A stretch of DNA of 21,361 bases from RUG11237 sp964450185 (GTDB lineage: Bacteria; Bacillota; Clostridia; Lachnospirales; Lachnospiraceae), in NCBI GenBank assembly GCA_964450185.1, contig CAYVCL010000051.1, positions 1 through 21,361 on the forward strand, in the 5' to 3' direction. Within the stretch, counting starts at the first letter, position 1, and each line of letters starts with the position of its first letter. Both the position numbers and the translations under genes were made by a program. Below are positions 1-6,888 of this stretch, one piece after another. Below the pieces are notes generated by a model. That model worked only from the letters and a program-made list of their open reading frames with translations, ran no database searches and was not told where the DNA came from.

Positions 1-686
1 GTTTGAAACCGGATTTCTATATTTTAGGAGAAATCTGGCACGATTCCATTGAATGGCTGCGTGGAGATGAATTTGATGCGGTAATGAACTATCCGTTGGC
101 AGGAAGTATTTCAGAATTCTGGATTGATGAAGAAAAAGGAAAACATGAATTTGAATATGCTATCAACCGTTGCTATACCATGTATACACAGCAGATTAAT
201 GATGCATTATTTAATCTGTTGGATTCTCATGATACCATTCGTCTGATTAGCAAGATTGGAAATCTGGATAAATTTTATCAGCAGATGGCAGTATTATTTG
301 CTATGCCGGGAAGTACCTGCATTTATTATGGAACAGAGCTTGCCCTAGAAGGCGGATTTGACCCGGATTGTAGAAGATGTATGCCTTGGAAAGAAATCGA
401 AGAAGGCAAATACGATGACAAGATTCAGATAATGAAGAAGTTAATCAAATTAAGAAAAGAAAATCCATTGTTTCGAAGCCGTAATTTCCATTTTACAGAG
501 GAATACAAGGAAAATCGTTTGGTGGAATTTATGAAAATCGATAATTATGGTGATGATAAGATGCAGATGCTCTTAAATTGTACCAAAGAAGATGTAAATG
601 TAACTGTTACAGGTGAAATTTTGTTCGAGCATGGATACGCAGATGGCATTTTGAAGAAAGATGGCGTATTAATTGCAAGAATATAA
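1..686 (+). CDS. GH13 alpha-amylase family glycosidase, C-terminal part (5' truncated by window edge)
   Basis: The open frame enters from the left edge, so the first TTG at base 3 is an internal Leu codon and not a start. About 228 residues remain. The segment LGEIWHD near the visible N-terminus carries the Glu that acts as general acid/base in GH13 enzymes. LLDSHDTIR about 65 residues later is conserved region IV, with the His-Asp pair that stabilises the transition state. The stretch around YYGTELALEGGFDPDCRR resembles neopullulanase, maltogenic amylase and alpha-glucosidase members (GH13_20-like), which hydrolyse alpha-1,4 and sometimes alpha-1,6 bonds in maltodextrins. The last ~80 residues form the usual C-terminal beta domain. 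No signal peptide can be judged because the N-terminus is missing. Family placement is firm; substrate is not determined. No convincing terminator follows. Confidence 0.88.
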   Translation, partial: LKPDFYILGEIWHDSIEWLRGDEFDAVMNYPLAGSISEFWIDEEKGKHEFEYAINRCYTMYTQQINDALFNLLDSHDTIRLISKIGNLDKFYQQMAVLFAMPGSTCIYYGTELALEGGFDPDCRRCMPWKEIEEGKYDDKIQIMKKLIKLRKENPLFRSRNFHFTEEYKENRLVEFMKIDNYGDDKMQMLLNCTKEDVNVTVTGEILFEHGYADGILKKDGVLIARI

Positions 687-716
687 GATAAATTCAAGCA
701 ATTTTTTAATCAATGC

Positions 717-745
717 TTTTCTTGAGGACATTTTTGTGGTATTAT
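717..745 (+). promoter_or_regulatory. Candidate extended -10 promoter for glnS
   Basis: TGG followed by TATTAT (737-745) forms an extended -10 element about 40 bases upstream of the glnS start. The -35 region at 17 bp spacing (TTTTCT, 717-722) is poor, so the call rests on the extended -10. The AT-rich gap between the glycosidase stop and glnS fits a new transcription start here. Confidence 0.45.
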
Positions 746-786
746 TTAAGTATATTAGGGCAGAAATGACTTGAGGAGGAACAATA

Positions 787-2460
787 GTGGAAGCAGAAAA
801 AGAAATTGTATCCAAGAATTTTATCGAACAGATTATTGAAAAAGATTTAGAGGAAGGAAAATACGAAACCGTTTGTACACGTTTCCCACCGGAACCAAAC
901 GGATATCTTCATATAGGACATGCAAAGTCAATTCTTTTAAACTATGGACTTGCACAGGAGTATAATGGACAATTCCATATGCGTTTCGATGACACAAATC
1001 CAACCAAAGAAAAACAGGAGTTTGTAGAATCAATTAAAAATGACATACAGTGGCTTGGAGCTGACTGGGGCGACCAGATTTTCTTCGCATCTGATTATTT
1101 TGACCAGATGTACGAAGCAGCAGTTAAGCTGATTAAAAAAGGAAAAGCATTTGTATGTGATTTGACAGCAGATGAAATCAGAGAGTACCGTGGAACTTTA
1201 AAGGAAGCGGGAAAAGAAAGCCCATATAGAAACAGAAGTGTAGAAGAAAATTTAAAGCTTTTCGAAGAAATGAAGGAAGGCAAATATCAGGATGGTGAAA
1301 AGGTGTTACGTGCCAAGATTGACATGGCATCACCAAACATCAACATGCGTGATCCGGTTATCTATCGTGTAGCCCGCATGACTCACCACAACACAGGAGA
1401 TAAATGGTGCATTTATCCGATGTATGATTTTGCACATCCGATTGAAGATGCGATTGAAGGAATTACACATTCAATCTGTACGTTGGAATTTGAAGACCAC
1501 AGACCATTATATGAATGGGTGGTAAATGAGTTAGAATACAAAAATCCGCCAAAACAGATTGAATTTGCAAAACTGTATCTTACCAATGTAGTTACAGGAA
1601 AAAGATATATTAAGAAACTGGTGGAAGATGGTATTGTAGATGGCTGGGATGATCCTCGTCTGGTATCGATTGCAGCACTTAGAAGAAGAGGTTTTACACC
1701 GGAATCCATTCGCAATTTCATTGAACTTTGCGGGGTGTCAAAAGCACAAAGTTCTGTGGATTATGCAATGCTTGAATACTGTATCAGAGAAGATTTAAAA
1801 TTAAAGAAACCAAGAATGATGGCAGCCTTAGATCCAATTAAGTTAGTGATTGATAACTATCCGGAAGGAGAAGTGGAATATTTAGATGTGGCCAACAACT
1901 TGGAAAATGAGGAGTTAGGTTTCCGTAAAGTGCCATTCTGCAGAGAGTTATACATTGACAGAGAAGACTTTATGGAAGAACCGCCAAAGAAATATTTCCG
2001 TCTGTTCCCGGGAAATGAAGTAAGACTGATGCATGCTTATTTTGTGAAATGTGAAAGCTTTGTAAAAGATGAAAACGGAAAAGTAATTGAAGTACATTGT
2101 ACTTACGATCCGGAAACAAAGGCAGGAACAGGATTTACAGGACGTAAGGTAAAGGGAACCATTCATTGGGTACCGGCGCCATATGCAGTAAAAGCAGAAG
2201 TAAGACTATATGAAAACATTGTGGATGAAGAAAAGGGAGTTTACAACGAAGATGGAAGCATTAACGTGAATCCAAATTCGCTTACCGTTTTGAAAGAGTG
2301 TTATGTAGAACCAAGTTTTGATGGAGCAAAAGCATATGACAGCTTCCAGTTTGTAAGACAAGGATATTTCTGTATCGATGCAAAAGATTCTACACCGGAA
2401 CAGTTGGTGTTCAATCGGATTGTATCACTGAAAAGTTCTTTCAAAATAGATAAAAAATAG
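787..2460 (+). CDS. glnS: Glutaminyl-tRNA synthetase
   Basis: Cytoplasmic class I synthetase that charges tRNA-Gln with glutamine. The 557-residue length is normal for bacterial GlnRS. The nucleotide-binding motif PPEPNGYLHIGH lies at residues 34-45. The second class I signature (KMSKS; VMSKR in E. coli) appears as VVTGKR at residues 268-273, so the Met-Ser of the loop is replaced by Thr-Gly while the Lys-Arg is kept. The beta-barrel anticodon-binding region fills the C-terminal half. The start is GTG at 787, placed 6 bases after a strong GAGGAGGA site. It leads a run with the DUF2225 and MocR genes, the next start being 13 bases after the stop. Many Firmicutes lack GlnRS and make Gln-tRNA through GatCAB; clostridia often carry this enzyme, usually explained by horizontal acquisition (established knowledge). 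Confidence 0.96.
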   Translation: MEAEKEIVSKNFIEQIIEKDLEEGKYETVCTRFPPEPNGYLHIGHAKSILLNYGLAQEYNGQFHMRFDDTNPTKEKQEFVESIKNDIQWLGADWGDQIFFASDYFDQMYEAAVKLIKKGKAFVCDLTADEIREYRGTLKEAGKESPYRNRSVEENLKLFEEMKEGKYQDGEKVLRAKIDMASPNINMRDPVIYRVARMTHHNTGDKWCIYPMYDFAHPIEDAIEGITHSICTLEFEDHRPLYEWVVNELEYKNPPKQIEFAKLYLTNVVTGKRYIKKLVEDGIVDGWDDPRLVSIAALRRRGFTPESIRNFIELCGVSKAQSSVDYAMLEYCIREDLKLKKPRMMAALDPIKLVIDNYPEGEVEYLDVANNLENEELGFRKVPFCRELYIDREDFMEEPPKKYFRLFPGNEVRLMHAYFVKCESFVKDENGKVIEVHCTYDPETKAGTGFTGRKVKGTIHWVPAPYAVKAEVRLYENIVDEEKGVYNEDGSINVNPNSLTVLKECYVEPSFDGAKAYDSFQFVRQGYFCIDAKDSTPEQLVFNRIVSLKSSFKIDKK

Positions 2461-2473
2461 GAGGTATTATGGG

Positions 2474-3328
2474 ATGAGTATTTTTGATGGATTGGGAAAG
2501 TTTGGTTTAGGGGACTTAGCAGAGTCAAATCTGTTTGAGGAAGAAAAGAAAAACGAAGAAAGTGGAAAAGCAGCCGGGGCAGCAGCAAAGACACCGGAAG
2601 AATTGGAAGCAGAAATGCTTTTGGATAAAAAGTATAAATGTCCTCAGTGTGATAAGGAATTTACTTCTAAGGTAGTACGTTCCGGTAAGGCGAAACCGAT
2701 TGGTCAGGACGTTGATTTGCGTACGAAATATGAAAATATTGACTGCACAAAATACGATGTTATTATGTGTCCAAACTGCGGATATGCTGCATTACCAAGG
2801 TTCTTTAACGGCTGTACCCCACCACAGTTGAAGTTGATTAAGGATAATATTTCTTTGAAATTCCAGAAAAAGGAATATACAGGTGCTATTTATACATATG
2901 ATGAAGCGTTAGAAAGATACCAGATGGCATTAATCAATGCATTGGTGAAAAAAGGAAAAGCAAGTGAAAAGGCATTTATTTGTCTGAAAAGCTCCTGGGT
3001 TATCCGTGGTAAAATCGAAAGTTTAGACCCGGAAAAGGATGCAGAAGAAATTAAAAAGTTAGAAGCACAGGAAAAAGAATTTGTTAAAAATGCATTTGAT
3101 GGTTTTGCAAATGCAAGAAGTTCAGAATCTTATCCAATGTGTGGAATGGATGAATATACCATTGATTACCTTATCGCAGTTCTTGCTATGAAGAATGAAA
3201 AATATGATATTGCGATGCGTATGTTAGGTGGTGTTATTACAGCCAGAACTGTAAATAAACGTCTGAAAGAAAAAGCACAGGACTTAAAAGAACAGATTGT
3301 AAAAGAAAAGAAGGCTCATGAAGCATAA
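2474..3328 (+). CDS. DUF2225 domain protein with zinc-ribbon-like Cys pairs
   Basis: This 284-residue protein of unknown function matches the DUF2225 family common in Clostridia. After a flexible acidic/Ala-rich N-terminus (about residues 20-48) come two CxxC pairs, CPQC at 56-59 and CPNC at 99-102, which probably bind zinc. The C-terminal ~170 residues are mostly helical with a TPR-like look (YTYDEALERYQMAL and similar). There is no signal peptide or membrane segment, so it should be cytoplasmic. The start at 2474 is 8 bases after AGGAGGT; the ATG at 2469 is out of frame. It sits 13 bases after glnS and 3 bases before the MocR gene, so it is probably co-transcribed with both. Family assignment is from recall of the conserved Cys-rich core; biochemical role is unknown. 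Confidence 0.8.
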   Translation: MSIFDGLGKFGLGDLAESNLFEEEKKNEESGKAAGAAAKTPEELEAEMLLDKKYKCPQCDKEFTSKVVRSGKAKPIGQDVDLRTKYENIDCTKYDVIMCPNCGYAALPRFFNGCTPPQLKLIKDNISLKFQKKEYTGAIYTYDEALERYQMALINALVKKGKASEKAFICLKSSWVIRGKIESLDPEKDAEEIKKLEAQEKEFVKNAFDGFANARSSESYPMCGMDEYTIDYLIAVLAMKNEKYDIAMRMLGGVITARTVNKRLKEKAQDLKEQIVKEKKAHEA

Positions 3329-3331
3329 ATT

Positions 3332-4726
3332 ATGAATGAATTAACGATTAATCTAAATGCAGGCTCGAAACAGCCAATGTATGAGCAGATATATGAATAT
3401 ATCAAAATAGAAATTCAGAGAGGGAACATTCCACCGGAAGAAAAATTACCCTCTACCAGGGCTCTTTCAGCCCATCTGCAGATTAGCAGAAGTACGGTGG
3501 ATTTAGCATACGAACAGCTTGTTTCAGAAGGATATATTGAAGCCGTTCCATGGAAAGGCTATTTTGTCAACAAAATAGAAGGGCTTCACTATTTAGAACA
3601 GGAACAGGCGAGTGCGCATGTAGAACAGAAAAAGAATCAAGAACAGTATCTGGTGGATTTTAAACCTACCGGAATCGATTTAGACAGCTTTCCCTATAAT
3701 ACATGGAGGAAGCTGTCTAAAAACGTTTTGTTGAATGGTGAGAATGAACTGTTTCAAATGGGAGATTCCAAAGGAGAATGGGAGTTAAGATGTACCATTG
3801 CCAATTATCTTCATCAGTCACGAGGTGTGAATTGCAGTCCGAAACAGATTGTGGTGGGGGCCGGAAGTGACTACCTTTTGACGTTAATCAGTCGTATGTT
3901 AGGAAAACGAAGAATTGCAATGGAAAGTCCAACCTATAAACAGGCATATCATATTTTAAAAAATATGGAACATACAATTAATATGGTGCCAATGGACGAG
4001 GCGGGACTTAGAACCGACTACTTGAGAGAAAGCGATGCAGAGGTTGTATACGTGATGCCATCACATCAGTTTCCATTGGGAATTGTAATGCCTTTGAAGC
4101 GTCGTATGGAACTACTTGCTTGGGCGGCGGAAAGCCAAGAGCGATACATTATTGAAGATGATTACGACAGTGAATTTCGATATAAGGGAAAACCGATACC
4201 GGCGTTGCAGGGGTATGACACCAAAGATAAAGTAATATATTTGGGAACATTTTCAAAATCCATTGCACCTGCAATCCGTATTAGTTATATGGTATTGCCG
4301 GAGTCGTTGCTTTCCGTTTTTGAGGAAAGTTGTGGGTGTTATTCCTCTACCGTATCAAGAGTAGACCAGATGATAGTGCGTGATTTTATTAAAGATGGAT
4401 ATTATGAAAGACATTTAAATAAAATGCGTGCCATATATAAAGGAAAACACGATGTTCTAATCAGCGGATTAAAAGCATTGAAGGACATGTGCAAAATAGA
4501 AGGAGAAAACGCCGGAGTACATATGTTGTTGCAGATTACCGATGGAAGAAGTGAAGAAGAATTGATATCTTTGGCAAAAGCACAGGGAATTTGTGTGTAT
4601 GGTTTATCTGATTATTATATATCAAAAGAAGACATCAGAGAAACGAAGCTTATTTTAGGGTATGCTAACCTGAAAGAGGATGAGATTAAACAGGCATGTA
4701 AAAAATTAGTTCAATCATGGCTGTAA
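3332..4726 (+). CDS. MocR-family transcriptional regulator (GntR DNA-binding domain fused to PLP aminotransferase fold)
   Basis: A 464-residue regulator of the MocR/PdxR/GabR type. Residues 1-78 form a GntR winged helix-turn-helix (LPSTRALSAHL, then SRSTVDLAYEQL). A linker of about 30 residues leads to a class I aminotransferase fold. GTFSKS places the PLP-binding Lys at 309, and EDDYD near 275-279 supplies the Asp that contacts the PLP ring nitrogen. Members sense PLP or amino compounds and control pyridoxal synthesis, GABA use or similar pathways (family knowledge). The target here is not evident, since no pdxST or gab genes are in the window. The start is 3 bases after the DUF2225 stop with only a weak ribosome binding site, suggesting translational coupling. 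Confidence 0.9.
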   Translation: MNELTINLNAGSKQPMYEQIYEYIKIEIQRGNIPPEEKLPSTRALSAHLQISRSTVDLAYEQLVSEGYIEAVPWKGYFVNKIEGLHYLEQEQASAHVEQKKNQEQYLVDFKPTGIDLDSFPYNTWRKLSKNVLLNGENELFQMGDSKGEWELRCTIANYLHQSRGVNCSPKQIVVGAGSDYLLTLISRMLGKRRIAMESPTYKQAYHILKNMEHTINMVPMDEAGLRTDYLRESDAEVVYVMPSHQFPLGIVMPLKRRMELLAWAAESQERYIIEDDYDSEFRYKGKPIPALQGYDTKDKVIYLGTFSKSIAPAIRISYMVLPESLLSVFEESCGCYSSTVSRVDQMIVRDFIKDGYYERHLNKMRAIYKGKHDVLISGLKALKDMCKIEGENAGVHMLLQITDGRSEEELISLAKAQGICVYGLSDYYISKEDIRETKLILGYANLKEDEIKQACKKLVQSWL

Positions 4727-4771
4727 TATAGTACATTCGTATGGAATTTAGGTATAGAAGTGAAAAAAGGG

Positions 4772-4800
4772 TTGCAAAAAGGCGATTTTTAGGGTATCAT
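4772..4800 (+). promoter_or_regulatory. Sigma-A-type promoter for the DUF6465 gene
   Basis: TTGCAA (4772-4777) and TATCAT (4795-4800) are separated by exactly 17 bp. They sit about 75 bases upstream of the start codon at 4877, in the gap after the MocR gene. The next gene has its own terminator, so this promoter likely drives a single-gene transcript. Confidence 0.7.
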
Positions 4801-4876
4801 TCTATTTAGTGGTGAAGACACAGCATAAAAACATAATATGTAATACAGCAATACCAAATTAGGAGGAGTATAAAAA

Positions 4877-5338
4877 ATGGCAACTAAGATAGTCAAGACA
4901 GAAGCAAAGAAAGCAGAAGAGGTAAAGGTTACAGCAACGAAAGTAGAAACAGCAAAGACAGAACCTGCAAAGAAAGAAGATGTAGCAGAAAAAGAAACAG
5001 CAAAAGTAGCGGAAAAAGAAGTAGCAAAGGCAACAGAAGAAAAGAAAACAACAGCGAAAAAGACTACAACAGCAAAGAAGACAACAGCTGCAAAGAAAAC
5101 CACTACAACAACAAAGAAAACTGCTGCAAAAGCAAAAGAAGTTTCTGCAAAATTTATTTTACAGTATCAGCACATCGAAGTGGAAGAAACAGAATTATTA
5201 AACCGCTTCAAAGGAATCTGGGCTGAAATGGGAAGAAAAGAAAGCGAAATCAAAGATCTTATTTCTTACGTAAAACCAGAAGAATATTGTGCATACTTTG
5301 TTGTAAATAATATCGATACAGTAAGAGTGTTCTTATAA
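4877..5338 (+). CDS. DUF6465 family protein with Lys/Ala/Thr-rich tail-like N-terminus
   Basis: This 153-residue cytoplasmic protein has two parts. Residues 1-88 are low complexity: an acidic/basic Lys-Ala-Glu-Val mix, then from about residue 55 almost only Lys, Thr and Ala in KKTT/AAKK units, like the C-terminal tails of histone H1 or bacterial H1-like proteins. Residues 90-153 form a compact domain, AKFILQYQHIEVEE through a conserved-looking VKPEEYCAYFVVNN, which I recall as DUF6465 of Lachnospiraceae. The positive charge suggests nucleic-acid or nucleoid binding, but this is inference. The ATG follows AGGAGGAG by 8 bases. It has its own promoter (4772-4800) and a strong terminator, so it is probably monocistronic and well expressed. 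Confidence 0.82.
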   Translation: MATKIVKTEAKKAEEVKVTATKVETAKTEPAKKEDVAEKETAKVAEKEVAKATEEKKTTAKKTTTAKKTTAAKKTTTTTKKTAAKAKEVSAKFILQYQHIEVEETELLNRFKGIWAEMGRKESEIKDLISYVKPEEYCAYFVVNNIDTVRVFL

Positions 5339-5354
5339 AAAATATATGATACAT

Positions 5355-5405
5355 AAAAGGAGTGTTTCTTTTCTTTTTACAAGAGAATAGAAACACTCCT
5401 TTTTA
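5355..5405. terminator. Bidirectional intrinsic terminator
   Basis: A perfect 15 bp inverted repeat (AAAAGGAGTGTTTCT at 5355-5369 and its complement at 5389-5403) encloses a 19-base loop. It is A-rich on its left flank and T-rich on its right flank. It lies between two converging genes, so it can end both transcripts. Confidence 0.9.
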
Positions 5406-5416
5406 TTGAATTGCTA

Positions 5417-5626
5417 TTAAACAAGATTGATATAAGTTCTGGAAGTTTTGGATGTAGAGGAACAAGCCGGATGAGATACAGCGTCTGTACTGGATTCATT
5501 TGTATCTTCATCTTCAAATAAAGGTTCTTCTTCGGCTTTTCTTTTCTTATCCATATAAACTAAGGCAGAACCAACGGCTGCAGCAGCAGCGGCAAAAAGC
5601 ATGAATTTTTTAAATTTCTTTGACAT
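5417..5626 (-). CDS. Small single-pass membrane protein of unknown function
   Basis: The only complete - strand gene supported in the window; 69 residues from the chosen ATG at 5626. That ATG is preceded by GGAAGGGG at a good distance, whereas the in-frame ATG two codons upstream touches the ribosome binding site and the one at 5647 precedes it. Sequence shows a basic start (MSKKFKKF), one Ala-rich hydrophobic segment at about residues 8-25, a Lys/Arg cluster, an acidic stretch and a Ser/Thr-rich tail. This resembles the many short YtxH-like or uncharacterised membrane proteins of Clostridia. I do not recognise a named family. It converges on the DUF6465 gene and is divergent from sbcD. Confidence 0.65.
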   Translation of the reverse strand: MSKKFKKFMLFAAAAAAVGSALVYMDKKRKAEEEPLFEDEDTNESSTDAVSHPACSSTSKTSRTYINLV

Positions 5627-5741
5627 AAACATTCCCCTTCCATTCATTTATTCTATGTGAATATTTTAATATTATTTTAGACAAAAGGGAAGCAAATTAT
5701 AGGAATTTATAAAGATTTCATAAAAAGAAAGGAGCAAAAAA

Positions 5742-6872
5742 GTGAAATTATTGCACACGGCAGATTTGCATATTGGAAAAGTAGTAAATGAATTTTCCAT
5801 GTTGGAAGATCAAAAATATATATTACAACAAATCATAGACATTGCCAAAAAGAACCAGGTGAATGTAGTGCTTCTTGCAGGGGATATTTACGACAGAGCC
5901 ATACCGTCCGTAGAAGCAGTGGAATTGTTAGACTGGTTTTTCAATACATTATTAGCTGAAAAAATTCAGATTATGGTAATTTCAGGAAACCATGATTCAC
6001 CGGAAAGATTAAGTTTTGCCGGAAAGATTTTGGAAAAGCAGGGGCTTTACATTAGCGGTGCATATGATGGTAGTTTAAAAAAAGTAAGTCTTAGCGATGG
6101 ATTTGGGGAAGTAGTATTTCACTTTTTTCCTTTCTTTAAGACGGCGGTGGCAGGACAGCATTTAGAAGGACGCATCAATACCATGCAGGAGATGGCAGAA
6201 CAGATTTTGAAAAAGGAAGAAGCAGAATTAGACAAAAATAAGAGAAACGTAATGCTTGCTCATTATTTTGTGTTGCATGGAGAAGAGAAAGCGGAGGAAC
6301 AGGAAGAAGGCGTAGGTGGTATCGATGCCATAGAAAGTGCTTTGTTTGAGCCTTATGATTATGTGGCATTGGGACATATTCATGGTGACAGTTATATGGG
6401 GCGAAAAGAAGTAAATTATTCCGGTTCTCCGTTAAAATACTCCTTTTCTGAGGTGAATCAAGAGAAGTCTGTAAAAATTGTGGAATTAAAGGAGAAGGGA
6501 GAAATCCTCATAGAAAAGCACCCGTTACAACCGCTACATGATATGCGAATTATTAAAGGAGAACTCAAAGAATTAATGAAAAAAGAAGTGGTAGAGTTAG
6601 CTCCTTATGATGATTATATATGTGCGATTCTGACTGATAAAGATGATTTGGTTCAGCCAATGGACATGCTCCGCAGTGTATATCCTAATGCTATGCAGAT
6701 TATTATGGAGCGTTATCAGAAAGAAGCTTTTGTGGAAGCACAGCAGGTAATATCGAAACGGGAGAAAAATTTGTTGGAAAATTATCAGGATTTTTATGAG
6801 CTGGTAGAGGGAGAACCTTTGCAGGGAAATTATTTAGAATTGATTCAGGAAATGATTGAAAAAATAAGCTAG
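5742..6872 (+). CDS. sbcD: Exonuclease SbcCD, nuclease subunit D (Mre11-type)
   Basis: Metal-dependent nuclease subunit of the SbcCD complex, which opens DNA hairpins and processes blocked or broken DNA ends. The 376-residue length is typical. Calcineurin-like phosphoesterase motifs are all present: DLHIG (D8, H10), GDIYDR (D48), GNHDSPERL (N83, H84, D85), a His at 174 (LAHYFVLHG) and GHIH (H212, H214). The C-terminal ~100 residues form the capping and SbcC-interaction part. The start is GTG at 5742 after AAAGGAG. sbcC begins 16 bases after the stop, so the two genes form an operon and give a stoichiometric complex. Confidence 0.95.
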   Translation: MKLLHTADLHIGKVVNEFSMLEDQKYILQQIIDIAKKNQVNVVLLAGDIYDRAIPSVEAVELLDWFFNTLLAEKIQIMVISGNHDSPERLSFAGKILEKQGLYISGAYDGSLKKVSLSDGFGEVVFHFFPFFKTAVAGQHLEGRINTMQEMAEQILKKEEAELDKNKRNVMLAHYFVLHGEEKAEEQEEGVGGIDAIESALFEPYDYVALGHIHGDSYMGRKEVNYSGSPLKYSFSEVNQEKSVKIVELKEKGEILIEKHPLQPLHDMRIIKGELKELMKKEVVELAPYDDYICAILTDKDDLVQPMDMLRSVYPNAMQIIMERYQKEAFVEAQQVISKREKNLLENYQDFYELVEGEPLQGNYLELIQEMIEKIS

Positions 6873-6888
6873 ATGGGAGGTGCGAAAT

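Noticed and set aside
3..5. TTG as a start codon of the glycosidase
   Set aside because: The conserved GH13 catalytic Glu is only ten residues in, so the frame clearly continues upstream of the window.
691..730. Possible terminator after the glycosidase
   Set aside because: Only about five base pairs (AAGCA/TGCTT) can form and there is no proper T-run.
4789..5103. - strand frame opposite the DUF6465 gene
   Set aside because: The Phe/Val/Ala-rich translation is the reverse image of the Lys/Thr/Ala repeats; it has no ribosome binding site and an artefactual composition.
5035..5135. Tandem DNA repeat or CRISPR-like array
   Set aside because: The periodicity is protein-level Lys/Thr/Ala repetition with no regular repeat and spacer units.
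5648..5741. Divergent promoters between the small membrane protein gene and sbcD
   Set aside because: The region is AT-rich with several partial -10 boxes, but no -35/-10 pair of acceptable spacing was found on either strand.
6880..6888. Start of SbcC at GTG 6880
   Set aside because: The codon lies inside the GGGAGG ribosome binding site; TTG 6889 has good spacing and gives the standard SbcC N-terminus.
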